Below are positions 8,397-17,704 of a DNA stretch of 64,000 nucleotides, one piece after another. The stretch is from Mucilaginibacter sp. cycad4 (GTDB lineage Bacteria; Bacteroidota; Bacteroidia; Sphingobacteriales; Sphingobacteriaceae): positions 1,426,001 to 1,490,000 of the forward strand of contig NZ_CP139559.1 of assembly GCF_034263275.1 (NCBI RefSeq), given 5' to 3'. Made by a program: the position numbers and the translations under genes. The notes below the pieces were generated by a model that was not told the origin of the DNA, did no database searches, and was given only the letters and a program-made list of their open reading frames with translations. Each line of letters opens with the position of its first letter. Within the stretch, counting starts at the first letter, position 1.

Positions 8397-9986
8397 ATGA
8401 AACGACTGATAGTAACCACTATATTTTTGATTATAGCTACCGTGCTTGTAACGGTGTTATATTTTAAAAATTTGAGTCCGCCGGGAGTGCGTACCGGGCA
8501 GGTTATGCGCGCTATTCCGGATAATGCCGTGGCGGTATTTGAGTTCACTAATGAAAAGGGCTTTTATGAGATTTTTGCCGGCAACCAGCTCCTGAGCACC
8601 TTTGTTGGTCCCGACAAATTACATGAACTTGATACATTACGCAAGCTGCTCATTGCCTCTCCGCAGCTTGATCAGTTTTTTACCGGCCAAACTATTTTCA
8701 TTTCCCTTCATCCAACAAATAATGATGAAATAAACTTACTTGTGACTACCTCGGCATCAAAAGCTTTTTCGGCGGCCATGTTTAATCATTTAACAGGCAG
8801 TGCTAAAAACGCTTTACAAATAGCGCCAATGCAAATAGCCGCAAGTCCGGGTTATAATATATTTATCAAATCGCTCAACAAACACTTTTACCTCATAAAA
8901 ACGGGCGACAATATATTTTCGGGCAGTTTTTCAAAGGATTTGGTTGATCATAGCGCCATCTACCAGCAGGATAAAGGCCACAATGGCTTTGTTCCGCTGC
9001 CCGAACAGCAAAACGCCAATTCACTTGCCAACCTTTATATTAATTACAACGAGCTTAACCCACTTTTTGATCAGTTGTTCCTTAATAAAACTACTGATCT
9101 TTTTAAAAGCTTCAGAATGCTGCCGGCCTATGCCGCATTGAACTTAAATTATAAAAGCGATGCTTTGATGTTTAACGGGTTCACCACTAAGCAAAATAAT
9201 GCCACAAGTTATTTAAATATTTTTTCGGCCCAGCAGCCGGTGGAAAATCATTTAAAGGATATTTTCCCGGCTACAACAGCCTACAGCACAAGCTTCGCCG
9301 TTTCAGATCCTAAAAAGTTTGAAGCCGACCTTTCGCAATGGCATGATAGGGCAGGCGTAAGCAAAGAAAAAAATGAGCTCTTAAACAAAGTAAAATCAGA
9401 AGCAGGCCTGTTTATAAAGCCGGAGTTTGAAAAGCTGCTCGGTAATGAGTTCGCGATAGTTACAACGCGCTACTTTGAAAAATTTGCCATCATTTCTGTT
9501 AAGGATGGATCAAAGCTTTTTCCGCTGATGATGAATATCAGCAATATGGTTACCGATAAAGTAGGCCAGTTTAATTACGAAAAACTGCCTTTCTTTTTAT
9601 TGGGCGATGCATTCAGCGTTTTCAGAAAACCTTACTTTATGATCATTGATAATTACCTCATACTTGCCACATCGGTATCCGAGTTGGAGAGTTATAATGA
9701 CACCTACTTCAACCGCAAATTCATCGGCAAAACTGATCAGTATACCCAGTTTGATAATTTGCTGGCCGAAAGGAGCAATGTAGCCTTCTTCGTTAACTTT
9801 AAAAACATGCAACCTGTATTAAAGCGCGATTTAAAAAAGCATTTTTACGATGCTTTTGAAAACAGCGACCCCGGTTGGAAAAATTATTATGGTGCGGCCT
9901 TCCAGCTCACCGCATCGGATAAAAATTTTTATACCAATTTTTGCATGCGCCTAAATATGCCGGATACAAGCACAGTAAAAAAATAA
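8397..9986 (+). CDS. Membrane-anchored envelope protein, DUF3352-like, 529 aa
   Basis: One N-terminal transmembrane anchor (residues about 3-22, LIVTTIFLIIATVLVTVLYF) followed by about 500 extracytoplasmic residues of alternating strands. A motif near residue 38 (AIPDNAVAVFEF) resembles DUF3352/DUF4836-type proteins. No catalytic residues recognised. Start at ATG 8397 because the upstream TTG at 8379 overlaps the -7 element. Divergent from the DUF423-priA unit. The role is unknown; an envelope location is inferred from topology. Confidence 0.7.
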   Translation: MKRLIVTTIFLIIATVLVTVLYFKNLSPPGVRTGQVMRAIPDNAVAVFEFTNEKGFYEIFAGNQLLSTFVGPDKLHELDTLRKLLIASPQLDQFFTGQTIFISLHPTNNDEINLLVTTSASKAFSAAMFNHLTGSAKNALQIAPMQIAASPGYNIFIKSLNKHFYLIKTGDNIFSGSFSKDLVDHSAIYQQDKGHNGFVPLPEQQNANSLANLYINYNELNPLFDQLFLNKTTDLFKSFRMLPAYAALNLNYKSDALMFNGFTTKQNNATSYLNIFSAQQPVENHLKDIFPATTAYSTSFAVSDPKKFEADLSQWHDRAGVSKEKNELLNKVKSEAGLFIKPEFEKLLGNEFAIVTTRYFEKFAIISVKDGSKLFPLMMNISNMVTDKVGQFNYEKLPFFLLGDAFSVFRKPYFMIIDNYLILATSVSELESYNDTYFNRKFIGKTDQYTQFDNLLAERSNVAFFVNFKNMQPVLKRDLKKHFYDAFENSDPGWKNYYGAAFQLTASDKNFYTNFCMRLNMPDTSTVKK

Positions 9987-10121
9987 ATTTATCAGCGTTT
10001 ACACAACAATACCCGCCCAATTTCGTAGAACATTACAAATTGAAATTTGTAAAAAAATTTACCGACAATCAGCTTTGAGTTATCTTTAAGAAAATTCGGG
10101 GCAAGATATGTGAGCCATTAT

Positions 10122-11576
10122 ATGAATAAGATCTTCTTTACTATTCTCTTCTTTATCTTTTATTCTTTATCCGTATCGGCTCAACAGTTTTCGCAATATA
10201 ACACCGGCACCCTTTATGACTCATTTGAAAACCCTTCACAGAGGGCCTTTATTCCTGATTCGAGCCGGGAAATAGCATTCAATTTTTTAATCCCTAATTT
10301 TAATACTAATTTTTATATAACCGGCCATATACAAAGGCCACTAAAAAGCCGCGCATTTGCAAAGCCTTCGTATTATAATACCTCATCGCTGCACATCGGT
10401 CAAAATGCTTCAAATCATTTCAATATTAACGGCAACGCTTATGCGGTAATGGTTAAACTTTTCACCAGCCTGAACGGCAATGTTGAGATGGGCTTTTCGG
10501 CACAAACTAAGGTAGAAAGTAAAGGTACAGTCACCGATGAATCTGTTGCTTTTCTTGATGGTCCGTCAAATTTTGCGCGTGACAATTATGATAATATATT
10601 CAACAACCATTATAAAGTGCAGATGTACGACCAGTTAAGTTATACCTACAGGGAGCAGGTTAATAAACAACTATCGTTAGGCTTTAAGCTGAGCTACCTT
10701 TCCGGTATTCAATATAATAAAATAGATGTAGACGAGTCGAGTCTGCAGATTAACCGGGACCCGGCAAATCCTGACAATGACAATGCCGACGTTTATATGA
10801 AGGGACGGTATTACAGGAGCTATGTGCCCGGCAGACTGGACGGGCGTGACTTTTTACCAACCTTTCGCAACCCCGGAGCATCGATATCAATGGGTGCAAC
10901 TTACCGAACGGAGGATGGGATCCTGATACAAGGTAATATAAAAGACCTTGGCTTTATACACTGGAACAAGCGCTCAACCATTACTGATTTTAATAGCACA
11001 ACCAATATAACAGATATTACATCTGAGCACCGCGATGAGAATATTTATAATGCTGTATATGATTTGTTCAGAGGCAACGGAGCTGTTACTTCATTTAATA
11101 CAAAAACCAATGCCAAAGCCGAATTGAGCGTATCCAAAAGCTACTGGCTTGATGAGGGAAAAACATTCAGATATTTCCCGACAGTTGTAGCCCAAAAAGA
11201 AATGTTCTTTTCCGGTTTTACAGGTGCAATGGTTAACTCGGTACAAAAAAACAACCTGATAGTTTCCTTAACGGGCACTTATGACGATTATAAATTGTTT
11301 AATCTCGGTGGGCAAATTATGCTAAAATCCCCCAATGTGGAGTTTTTTATCGGCTCCGAACGCTTAATAAATACAGGCCGTCTTACCTTAGCAGCTTTAA
11401 ATAATACCAATCAAATAAACCGGGTAGGCAACTATACCGGAGCGGATATTTTCCTGGGTTTTTCACTAAAATTTGGACGGGTAATTGAACACCCCATGAA
11501 CTCCAGCTATATCCCAATGGGCGAAAAAGGATTTTTGGGCCGCTTATTTGGCCGTATTTTTAAAACCAATAAATAA
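10122..11576 (+). CDS. DUF5723-family outer-membrane protein, 484 aa
   Basis: A signal peptide (MNKIFFTILFFIFYSLSVSAQ) precedes a mature chain opening QFSQYNTGTLYDSFENPSQ, a typical DUF5723 start. The rest is rich in alternating aromatic strands and ends with GADIFLGFSLKFGRVI and a short basic tail, consistent with a beta-barrel or surface protein of the PorP/SprF-like type. ATG 10122 is preferred to GTG 10110. The stop is immediately adjacent to the convergent tsaB stop (11577). Function unknown. Confidence 0.75.
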   Translation: MNKIFFTILFFIFYSLSVSAQQFSQYNTGTLYDSFENPSQRAFIPDSSREIAFNFLIPNFNTNFYITGHIQRPLKSRAFAKPSYYNTSSLHIGQNASNHFNINGNAYAVMVKLFTSLNGNVEMGFSAQTKVESKGTVTDESVAFLDGPSNFARDNYDNIFNNHYKVQMYDQLSYTYREQVNKQLSLGFKLSYLSGIQYNKIDVDESSLQINRDPANPDNDNADVYMKGRYYRSYVPGRLDGRDFLPTFRNPGASISMGATYRTEDGILIQGNIKDLGFIHWNKRSTITDFNSTTNITDITSEHRDENIYNAVYDLFRGNGAVTSFNTKTNAKAELSVSKSYWLDEGKTFRYFPTVVAQKEMFFSGFTGAMVNSVQKNNLIVSLTGTYDDYKLFNLGGQIMLKSPNVEFFIGSERLINTGRLTLAALNNTNQINRVGNYTGADIFLGFSLKFGRVIEHPMNSSYIPMGEKGFLGRLFGRIFKTNK

Positions 11577-12269
11577 TTAAGGAGCCTTTTTTCCGGCTAT
11601 AAAATCTTTAAGATAGTAAGGCTCATAATAAGCTACGTCCTCAAAAGCGCCGTCAGCAAATTTTTGAGCTGCTTTCTGGGTGAGGTACGTTGCCGAGTTT
11701 ACAAAATCATCTAAAAACAAAGCATTAGGGTTTTTACTTAAAACGCCTTTGCATTTTTCGGCACCGTCACCAAAAAACAGGATCTGATGATCTTTCAAAT
11801 AGTTAACAAAGCTGTTTTCGTCGATAATATCAGCGGCCGTTTCACGCACCCTGCTGCCGGCTGCATCAAATAATGCGGTATAAACTTCCATTCGGCGGGC
11901 ATCAATCATCGGGCATAAAAGCATATTACCATCAGCAACAAACCCCGGGCTGTTAATAACACCATAAGCCATAGCCTCAAGTGTTTCAATAGCTATGAGA
12001 GGCTTATCAAGAGCGAAACATAATCCTTTGGCGGTAGATACCCCTATCCGTAACCCGGTGTATGACCCCGGGCCGCTGCTTACGGCAATAGCATCAAGGT
12101 TGTTATAACTTACCCCCGTGTTATTCAGCAACTCATCTATATATATAGTAATAACTTCAGCATGGATGTTACGCGCGTTTATTTGCTTAAAATCCAAAAC
12201 TTTGCCATCGCGGGCAAGTGCTACCGAGCAGGATGTTGTTGCTGTTTCTATTTGAAGTATAAGGCTCAT
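11577..12269 (-). CDS. tsaB: tRNA threonylcarbamoyladenosine (t6A) factor TsaB
   Basis: 230 residues of the ASKHA fold: ETATTSCSVALARDGKVL at the N-terminus, then ISSGPG-like AVSSGPGSYTGLRIGVSTAKG. TsaB is the TsaD-like, catalytically inactive partner that binds TsaD and TsaE for t6A37 synthesis. C-terminal YYEPYYLKDF is common in the family. Last gene of the rpmH-rnpA-yidD-tsaB cluster, 9 bp after yidD. Confidence 0.93.
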   Translation of the reverse strand: MSLILQIETATTSCSVALARDGKVLDFKQINARNIHAEVITIYIDELLNNTGVSYNNLDAIAVSSGPGSYTGLRIGVSTAKGLCFALDKPLIAIETLEAMAYGVINSPGFVADGNMLLCPMIDARRMEVYTALFDAAGSRVRETAADIIDENSFVNYLKDHQILFFGDGAEKCKGVLSKNPNALFLDDFVNSATYLTQKAAQKFADGAFEDVAYYEPYYLKDFIAGKKAP

Positions 12270-12278
12270 ATTACAAAT

Positions 12279-12521
12279 TTATGGTACCGGATCATGCCCA
12301 TGACCACCCCATGGATTACAACTGGCAATGCGTTTAATGGTTAACCAACCGCCTTTGAAAGCGCCGTATTTCCTGATGGCTTCAACACCGTATTGTGAGC
12401 AGGTGGGTGTATACCGGCATGATGCAGCCGAAAGCGGAGATATAAAATATTGGTAAAACTTTATCAGGATGATGAAAATTCCTCCCACTATTGCTTTTAA
12501 AAACCTGGCAATTGTATCCAT
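12279..12521 (-). CDS. yidD: Membrane-protein insertion efficiency factor YidD
   Basis: 80 residues with an amphipathic N-terminal helix and the hallmark [18 protein letters not shown], then [13 protein letters not shown]. YidD assists YidC/Sec-dependent insertion at the inner membrane. Lies 12 bp after rnpA. Confidence 0.95.
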   Translation of the reverse strand: MDTIARFLKAIVGGIFIILIKFYQYFISPLSAASCRYTPTCSQYGVEAIRKYGAFKGGWLTIKRIASCNPWGGHGHDPVP

Positions 12522-12533
12522 AAGCTCTTCATG

Positions 12534-12947
12534 TTAATTAGCTGTGAGCGGTATTGCAGCAGTTAACTCACCGGCAAGCTGCGCAAGCATCTTCAGCATT
12601 TTTTTTTCGATGAAAAGGTATGGTTCAATTTCTTTGCCCACATATCCCACCGAAACAATTATCCTTTTATCGGTCTGCTGCAGAATATTATAAAGATGCT
12701 GTTGTTTGTGCAGCCTGTACGCTTCGCGCATGAGTCGCTTTACCAAATTACGGTCAACAGCGTGCTTATAACGCTTTTTAGGAACGGAAAAAAGAATTTG
12801 CGCAGGATAAGGCTGTGGCTCGGGGTTAACAAGCCAGGATACCCGGAAGGGATAACATAAAAAAGAAGAACCGTTATGAAAAAGCTTGTCAATAAGCCTC
12901 TTGTTACATAACCGTTCTTCTTTTTTAAAAGTATACATAGTTGCCAT
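12534..12947 (-). CDS. rnpA: Ribonuclease P protein component
   Basis: 137 residues. Begins with the typical TFKKEERLCNKRLIDKLF; the RNR signature appears as KHAVDRNLVKRLMREAYR, which contacts the RNase P RNA. Processes tRNA 5' ends. Situated 68 bp downstream of rpmH, the conserved gene order in nearly all bacteria. Confidence 0.95.
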   Translation of the reverse strand: MATMYTFKKEERLCNKRLIDKLFHNGSSFLCYPFRVSWLVNPEPQPYPAQILFSVPKKRYKHAVDRNLVKRLMREAYRLHKQQHLYNILQQTDKRIIVSVGYVGKEIEPYLFIEKKMLKMLAQLAGELTAAIPLTAN

Positions 12948-13015
12948 TTTTGAACCGAAGGATAAAGCAGATAAGCGGTTCCAACCCCTTATAAATAAGG
13001 GCAGGGCAACCTCAA

Positions 13016-13174
13016 TTATGCTTTGTGCCTGCCTTCGTCAGAAACAGTTAACCTTTTTCTGCCTTTAGCTCTTCTGGCTGCTAATATTCTCCTACCGTTA
13101 GCAGTTGACATGCGTTCACGGAAACCGTGTTTATTTCTTCTTTTTCTTTGAGAAGGCTGAAACGTTCTTTTCAT
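13016..13174 (-). CDS. rpmH: 50S ribosomal protein L34
   Basis: 52 residues read from the minus strand: [18 protein letters not shown], then [19 protein letters not shown], ending EGRHKA. This is an unmistakable bL34, very rich in Arg and Lys. First gene of the rpmH-rnpA-yidD-tsaB cluster, with a good promoter immediately upstream. Confidence 0.98.
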   Translation of the reverse strand: MKRTFQPSQRKRRNKHGFRERMSTANGRRILAARRAKGRKRLTVSDEGRHKA

Positions 13175-13214
13175 GGCTATATTTTATTCTATTCGTCTTT
13201 TTAAAACAAGAGCG

Positions 13215-13245
13215 CAAATGTAGTTATTTTATTTAATAATTCAAA
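13215..13245 (-). promoter_or_regulatory. Housekeeping promoter of rpmH
   Basis: Minus-strand -7 element TACATTTG (13215-13222) with TTTG (13242-13245) as -33 element, 19 bp apart, matching the Bacteroidota consensus TTTG-N17-23-TAnnTTTG. Expected start about 13209, giving a leader of about 35 nt. Confidence 0.75.
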
Positions 13246-13468
13246 TACTATTTTTTGTATTTATAACAACATCGCCGTACCTGCTCAACAGCAGCAAATT
13301 AGCAGCTTTTATTGACAATAACTAATTGAGCTTCTATATTTTTGATCGGTTAACAAATCCTGGCTAACTATCCTTTGTTAATTAATAATTGCGTCTACCC
13401 TAATGGGGCATGCGGAATGTTTAAATCCGGCATAAGTCTGGATTCTACAACTCGTCGAAGCATATTTA

Positions 13469-13618
13469 TTGAAAAGGGATAGCGTACGATCCGCTATTTT
13501 TCAGGCTGGCGGTAACAGGATAAGTATTGTTCAGCAATGATACAATTTCAAATTTGCCGGCATCCTGAACATAATAAACAGCGGTTTTATTTTGTTTATC
13601 TTTGATTTTAGCATGAAA
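13469..13618 (-). pseudogene. Start-less coding remnant beside chaN
   Basis: A minus-strand frame of 50 codons ends at TAA 13466-13468 and reads like real protein: KTAVYYVQDAGKFEI, then LLNNTYPVTASLKNSGSYA, ending IPFQ. It has no start codon and is cut off upstream by an in-frame stop inside chaN's first codons. Codon choice matches genuine genes here. It looks like the C-terminal remnant of a lost gene whose 5' part was removed at the chaN junction. Bases 13223-13465 between it and the rpmH promoter hold nothing I can recognise. Confidence 0.35.
13597..13604 (+). promoter_or_regulatory. -7 element TATCTTTG just ahead of chaN
   Basis: Exact TAnnTTTG match ending nine bases before ATG 13613, predicting a leader of only a few nucleotides. 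Confidence 0.35.
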
Positions 13619-14491
13619 TTACTTCCCACTATACTACTAATATTCTTGTCAGCTGTTGCCATAGCTCAGGAGCTACCTGCAACACATTATAAAATTTACA
13701 GTACATCGGCACAAAAGATCATCACGCCCGACGACATTATTAGTGATATGGCCAATGCTGATGTGCTTTTCTTTGGCGAAGAGCATAATGATTCAACGGC
13801 GCATTATCTGGAGTTTAGCTTATTTAAAAAGCTCTCGGAAAAATATCCGCAGAAAACAGCGCTTTCCATGGAGATGTTTCAAACTGACTGCCAGCTTGTT
13901 TTAAATGAATACCTTGCCGGGCTCATCCGCGAAAAAAACCTGGTCACCGATGCACACACCTGGCCAAATTATAAGGATTACAAACCGATGATTGAACTGG
14001 CCAAAACCAATCACCTGCCGGTAATAGCAGCAAATGCCCCAACACGTTATACCAACATGGTTACACGCGGCGGCCTTGATGTTTTAAAGCAGCTTGATGC
14101 CCAGGCCAAAAGCTATCTGGCACCACTACCTATTGATACCGCTACAGGGGTTTATTACGATAAATTTGCTAAAATAATGGGAGGCCATGCCTCAATGCCG
14201 GGCATGCAGATCTACCAATCGCAAAATCTCTGGGATGCCACGATGGGCTGGTCGATAGCGAAATTCCTGAAAAGTCATTCCGGCTTTAAAGTATTGCAGG
14301 TAAACGGCGGCTTTCACAGTGAAGAAAAACTGGGAGCAGTAGCCCAGCTTAAAAAATACGCTCCCAAGTTACGCGTGCTTAACATAGCAACGTATATGGA
14401 TGATAGTTTTGACAACCCCGACTGGAACAAATTAGCCGGCATGGCCGACTATATTATTTTAACAGACCCCAAGCTGCCGAAAAGCTTTTAG
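13613..14491 (+). CDS. ChaN-family haem-binding (Tiki-superfamily) secreted protein
   Basis: 292 residues from ATG 13613. Signal peptide MKLLPTILLIFLSAVAIAQ. The EreA/ChaN/Tiki core begins with DVLFFGEEHNDSTAHY, followed by SMEMFQTDCQLVLNEYL and VNGGFHSEEKLGAV. ChaN of Campylobacter binds haem as a lipoprotein; here no lipobox Cys is seen, so a soluble periplasmic protein is expected. Substrate unproven. Confidence 0.8.
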   Translation: MKLLPTILLIFLSAVAIAQELPATHYKIYSTSAQKIITPDDIISDMANADVLFFGEEHNDSTAHYLEFSLFKKLSEKYPQKTALSMEMFQTDCQLVLNEYLAGLIREKNLVTDAHTWPNYKDYKPMIELAKTNHLPVIAANAPTRYTNMVTRGGLDVLKQLDAQAKSYLAPLPIDTATGVYYDKFAKIMGGHASMPGMQIYQSQNLWDATMGWSIAKFLKSHSGFKVLQVNGGFHSEEKLGAVAQLKKYAPKLRVLNIATYMDDSFDNPDWNKLAGMADYIILTDPKLPKSF

Positions 14492-14543
14492 CTGATAGTT
14501 CATGGTTCACAGCCATATCAGGTATGAGCCTTGAACTATCAGC
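14491..14543. terminator. Hairpin between convergent chaN and mscL
   Basis: Perfect 12-bp inverted repeat gctgatagttca (14491-14502) and its complement (14532-14543). It begins in chaN's stop codon and lies 15 bp before the mscL stop, so it is a bidirectional terminator candidate without a clear T-run. Confidence 0.5.
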
Positions 14544-14558
14544 CTTGAACTAAATTAC

Positions 14559-14963
14559 TTAAGCTTTCTTAGCCAGCAAATCGCGGATTTCGGTAAGTAA
14601 CAGTTCTTCTTTAGTTGGTTCGGGCGCTGCGGCCGGAGCTACTTCTTCTTTTTTCTTCAACGAGTTGATAGCCTTAACAATTAAAAAGATACAAAAAGCA
14701 ACGATTAAAAAATCAATTACATTATTGATAAATAAACCGTAATTAATTGCAGTTTCGGGTGTTTTATCAACGGCAGGCTTAAGTACATACTTTAGATCTT
14801 TAAAATCTATGCCCCCGGTTGCCATGCCAATAGGCGGCATAATAATATCTGCAACCAGCGAGGTGACAATTTTACCAAAAGCGGCACCGATGATAACACC
14901 AACCGCAAGATCAACCACGTTTCCGCGCATTGCAAATTCTTTGAACTCTTTTACTATTGCCAT
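14559..14963 (-). CDS. mscL: Large-conductance mechanosensitive channel MscL
   Basis: 134 residues: cytoplasmic N-terminal helix and TM1 pore helix ([20 protein letters not shown]), a periplasmic loop with [14 protein letters not shown]2 ([20 protein letters not shown]) and a charged C-terminal helix bundle ([17 protein letters not shown]). Releases solutes on hypo-osmotic shock. Confidence 0.96.
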   Translation of the reverse strand: MAIVKEFKEFAMRGNVVDLAVGVIIGAAFGKIVTSLVADIIMPPIGMATGGIDFKDLKYVLKPAVDKTPETAINYGLFINNVIDFLIVAFCIFLIVKAINSLKKKEEVAPAAAPEPTKEELLLTEIRDLLAKKA

Positions 14964-15117
14964 AAATTAAAGTTTGGTTACTTAAAGTTAATAATATTAC
15001 TCAAACTATCTATTTATATAGTTTTTTTGTTTGCCCTAAAACAATTGGCATGCCTGAATCATTTAACAACTTTAAAGCAGATACCTCAAGTAATTTTTAG
15101 TTAATATTAATTTGATG

Positions 15118-15125
15118 TATTTTTG
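15118..15125 (+). promoter_or_regulatory. -7 element TATTTTTG of rpoN
   Basis: TAnnTTTG match 14 nt before the rpoN ATG; no convincing -33 element. Confidence 0.35.
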
Positions 15126-15139
15126 GCTACATCTTAATT

Positions 15140-16615
15140 ATGCTTAAACAGAACCTTCAACAAAAACTTTTACAAAAACTTTCGCCCCAGCAAATACAAT
15201 TTATAAAATTGCTGCAGGTGCCTACTGTTTCGCTTGATACCCGGATAAAAGAAGAACTGGAAGAAAACCCCGCACTTGAAGATCTGAGCCTTACCAACCT
15301 AAACGAGCCCGAAGAACAATATCCCGACCGCGACCCCGACGAAGATAATTATAACAATGACGAGGAAAAGGGCGAGATGGATGAATTTAATATTGATGAT
15401 TACCTGCAGGAAGATAACGTAAACGATTACGGATCACGCTATGATCAAAATGGTGATGACGAGGATGAGCGTAAAGAGATTCCTATTGCTGTGCAAAGCT
15501 CATTTTTTGAAAGCTTGCAAGTTCAGTTAGACCTGCTTCCCCTGAGTGATAAAGATTTCATGATTGGCAAGCAGATCATAGGCAGCCTTGATGACGACGG
15601 CTATCTGCGCCGCCCCATCATGTCGCTAACCGACGACCTTGCATTTTCACAAAATGTATTGGCTGAAGATGACGAAGTAGAAGAGATGCTCAAGGTGATA
15701 CAGGGCTTTGACCCTCCCGGCGTTGGTGCACGCAGCTTACAGGAATGCCTGCTGATCCAGCTTCGTAAAAAAGATGTGAACGACCCGATTATCAAAAAGG
15801 CGATACAGGTTGTTGAACATTATTTGGACGAGTTTACCCGTAAACATTACGATAAACTTGAAAAATCATTAAATATGAACTCGGTGGAGTTGCGCGCAGT
15901 GGTTAATGAGATCTTAAAACTCAATCCTAAACCCGGCGACTCAAACGAGATCAACACCAAGCAAATGCAGGTGATCCCTGATTTTCATATCACTAATAAC
16001 GATGGTGTGCTCATCCTTACCCTCAACTCCAAAAACGCACCCGAACTTAGGGTAAGCCGCTCATACCAGGAAATGTTCCAGCATTATGACAAAGCTTCCC
16101 AAAAGGATAAAAAACTGAAGGAAGCTGTACAATTTGTAAAGCAAAAGCTCGATTCGGCCAAGTGGTTCATTGATGCCATTAAACAGCGCCAGCAAACGCT
16201 GCTTAAAACCATGAATGCCATTATGCAGTACCAGTATGAGTTTTTCCTTACCGGTGATGATAAAAACCTGAAGCCAATGATCCTGAAAGACATAGCCGAC
16301 AGGATTGGCATGGATATTTCAACAGTATCGCGCGTTGCCAACTCCAAATATGTACAAACAGAGTTCGGTACCTTTCTGCTGAAATCCTTCTTCTCTGAAG
16401 CAATTCAAACCGAAAGTGGTGAGGAAGTATCCAACAAAGAGGTTAAAAAGATTCTTGAAGAGCATATCGGCAAAGAAGATAAACGTCACCCGCTTGCTGA
16501 TGAAAAATTGACCGAAATACTCAAAGACGCCGGCTACAACATAGCCCGCCGTACCGTAGCCAAATACCGCGAGCAAATGAACATTCCGGTGGCAAGGTTG
16601 AGGAAGGAATTGTAG
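15140..16615 (+). CDS. rpoN: RNA polymerase sigma-54 factor
   Basis: 491 residues. Region I is Gln/Leu-rich (KLSPQQIQFIKLLQVPT; EELEENPALED). Region II is strongly acidic (about 55-115). Region III carries the core-binding part (GYLRRPIMSL; GFDPPGVGARSLQECL) and a helix-turn-helix DISTVSRVANSKYVQTE. The RpoN box reads ARRTVAKYREQMNI near the C-terminus and recognises the -24 element. Transcription from its promoters needs AAA+ activators, none of which lies in this window. An IS element begins 28 bp downstream. Confidence 0.96.
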   Translation: MLKQNLQQKLLQKLSPQQIQFIKLLQVPTVSLDTRIKEELEENPALEDLSLTNLNEPEEQYPDRDPDEDNYNNDEEKGEMDEFNIDDYLQEDNVNDYGSRYDQNGDDEDERKEIPIAVQSSFFESLQVQLDLLPLSDKDFMIGKQIIGSLDDDGYLRRPIMSLTDDLAFSQNVLAEDDEVEEMLKVIQGFDPPGVGARSLQECLLIQLRKKDVNDPIIKKAIQVVEHYLDEFTRKHYDKLEKSLNMNSVELRAVVNEILKLNPKPGDSNEINTKQMQVIPDFHITNNDGVLILTLNSKNAPELRVSRSYQEMFQHYDKASQKDKKLKEAVQFVKQKLDSAKWFIDAIKQRQQTLLKTMNAIMQYQYEFFLTGDDKNLKPMILKDIADRIGMDISTVSRVANSKYVQTEFGTFLLKSFFSEAIQTESGEEVSNKEVKKILEEHIGKEDKRHPLADEKLTEILKDAGYNIARRTVAKYREQMNIPVARLRKEL

Positions 16616-16685
16616 CTTTTAGAGATTAGAGGTCGGAGATTAGTGTCATGTCCTGAAAAAAGTAGACATTATTGTTGTTTATTTG

Positions 16686-16734
16686 AGCTGTTAATAAGTC
16701 GAAAACTCTTCGAGTTTCCGACTTATTAACAGCT
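16686..16734 (+). terminator. Long hairpin inside the IS left end, T-rich on plus
   Basis: A 16-bp perfect outer stem (16686-16701 with 16719-16734), one mismatch, then 6 more bp and a 3-nt loop. T-rich sequence follows on the plus strand. It can end transcripts entering from rpoN, shielding the transposase from outside transcription. Confidence 0.65.
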
Positions 16735-16789
16735 TTTCTTTTTTTGCTTCTTTTTTTCTTTTAAAAGATGCGTTTCTTTTGTTAATAAC

Positions 16790-17704
16790 TTATGCAGCCA
16801 TGTGTATCTGCTGCGGTGTTGCCAGGTTTAAGGACCAATGCGGCCTGTTCATATTATATGAGTTTATAGCCTCTTTTACTGCCCTAAGTGCATCCTTTTC
16901 GGAAGTGAATGTACTATCAAGACCATATTCTTGTTTTAAGATTCCATTCACCCGTTCCGCCATGGCATTTTCGTAGCAATGGTTCTCTTCTGTCATGCTG
17001 ATACCGATTTTAGCCTTTTTTAACAGTTTTGTATAATCATTGCTGCAATACTGGATTCCCCGGTCTGAATGATGGATCAGGCTATCCGTAAACTGTCGTT
17101 GCCGGATAGCCATTTGAAGGCTACGGATAGCCCCCGCAATTCTAAGACTATCTGACAAATGCCAGCCTACCACTTTTCGCGAAAACGCGTCTGTGATCAA
17201 AAACAGGTATACAAAGTCTTTTGATGTACGAATATAGGTAATATCAGATACCCAACACTGATGAGCACTGGTAAGCTGTCTATCCTTCATTAGGTTCCTG
17301 TAGACCCTGAAGCGATGATAAGAATCTGTCGTAGAAACATATTTACGGCGTCTTTTTACCAATAGCTTATGCCGGCCCAACAACTCAAAGAACATATCCC
17401 TACCCATCCGTATTCCTGCTTTAGTTATATCTTTCTTTAGCAGAAAGTATAACTTCTTGCCTCCCAGACGCGGATGGTTCCTGCGAACCTCATGTACCAA
17501 TGATAAGATAACTGTCTCATTTAATGCTTTTCTGTCTGCAGCAGATACCGCTTTATAGTAACCACTCCGGCTTACTTCAAAATAGCGGCATAACTCATTT
17601 AATCTGTATTTTGACCGGAGCGCTCCGATACTTGACCGCCAAACTTTTTTTTTAAATCCTCCCCGTATAGTTTGCCTGCCTGCTTGACTACCTCTTCTGC
17701 GCAA
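16790..17704 (-). CDS. IS3-family transposase OrfB (DDE integrase domain)
   Basis: Frame of 304 codons. An N-terminal HTH_21-type segment (SKYRLNELCRYFEVSRSGYY) is followed by the rve/DDE core: first Asp in CWVSDITYI, second Asp in HHSDRGIQY, and catalytic Glu in NAMAERVNGILKQE. The frame opens at TTG and overlaps orfA by 106 bp, so OrfB is expected mainly as the OrfAB fusion made by -1 frameshifting at the A9G site (17644-17653). Confidence 0.93.
   Translation of the reverse strand: MRRRGSQAGRQTIRGGFKKKVWRSSIGALRSKYRLNELCRYFEVSRSGYYKAVSAADRKALNETVILSLVHEVRRNHPRLGGKKLYFLLKKDITKAGIRMGRDMFFELLGRHKLLVKRRRKYVSTTDSYHRFRVYRNLMKDRQLTSAHQCWVSDITYIRTSKDFVYLFLITDAFSRKVVGWHLSDSLRIAGAIRSLQMAIRQRQFTDSLIHHSDRGIQYCSNDYTKLLKKAKIGISMTEENHCYENAMAERVNGILKQEYGLDSTFTSEKDALRAVKEAINSYNMNRPHWSLNLATPQQIHMAA

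Noticed and set aside
13175..13465. tRNA or small RNA in the rpmH-chaN spacer
   Set aside because: No cloverleaf or strong hairpin with T-run found by eye.
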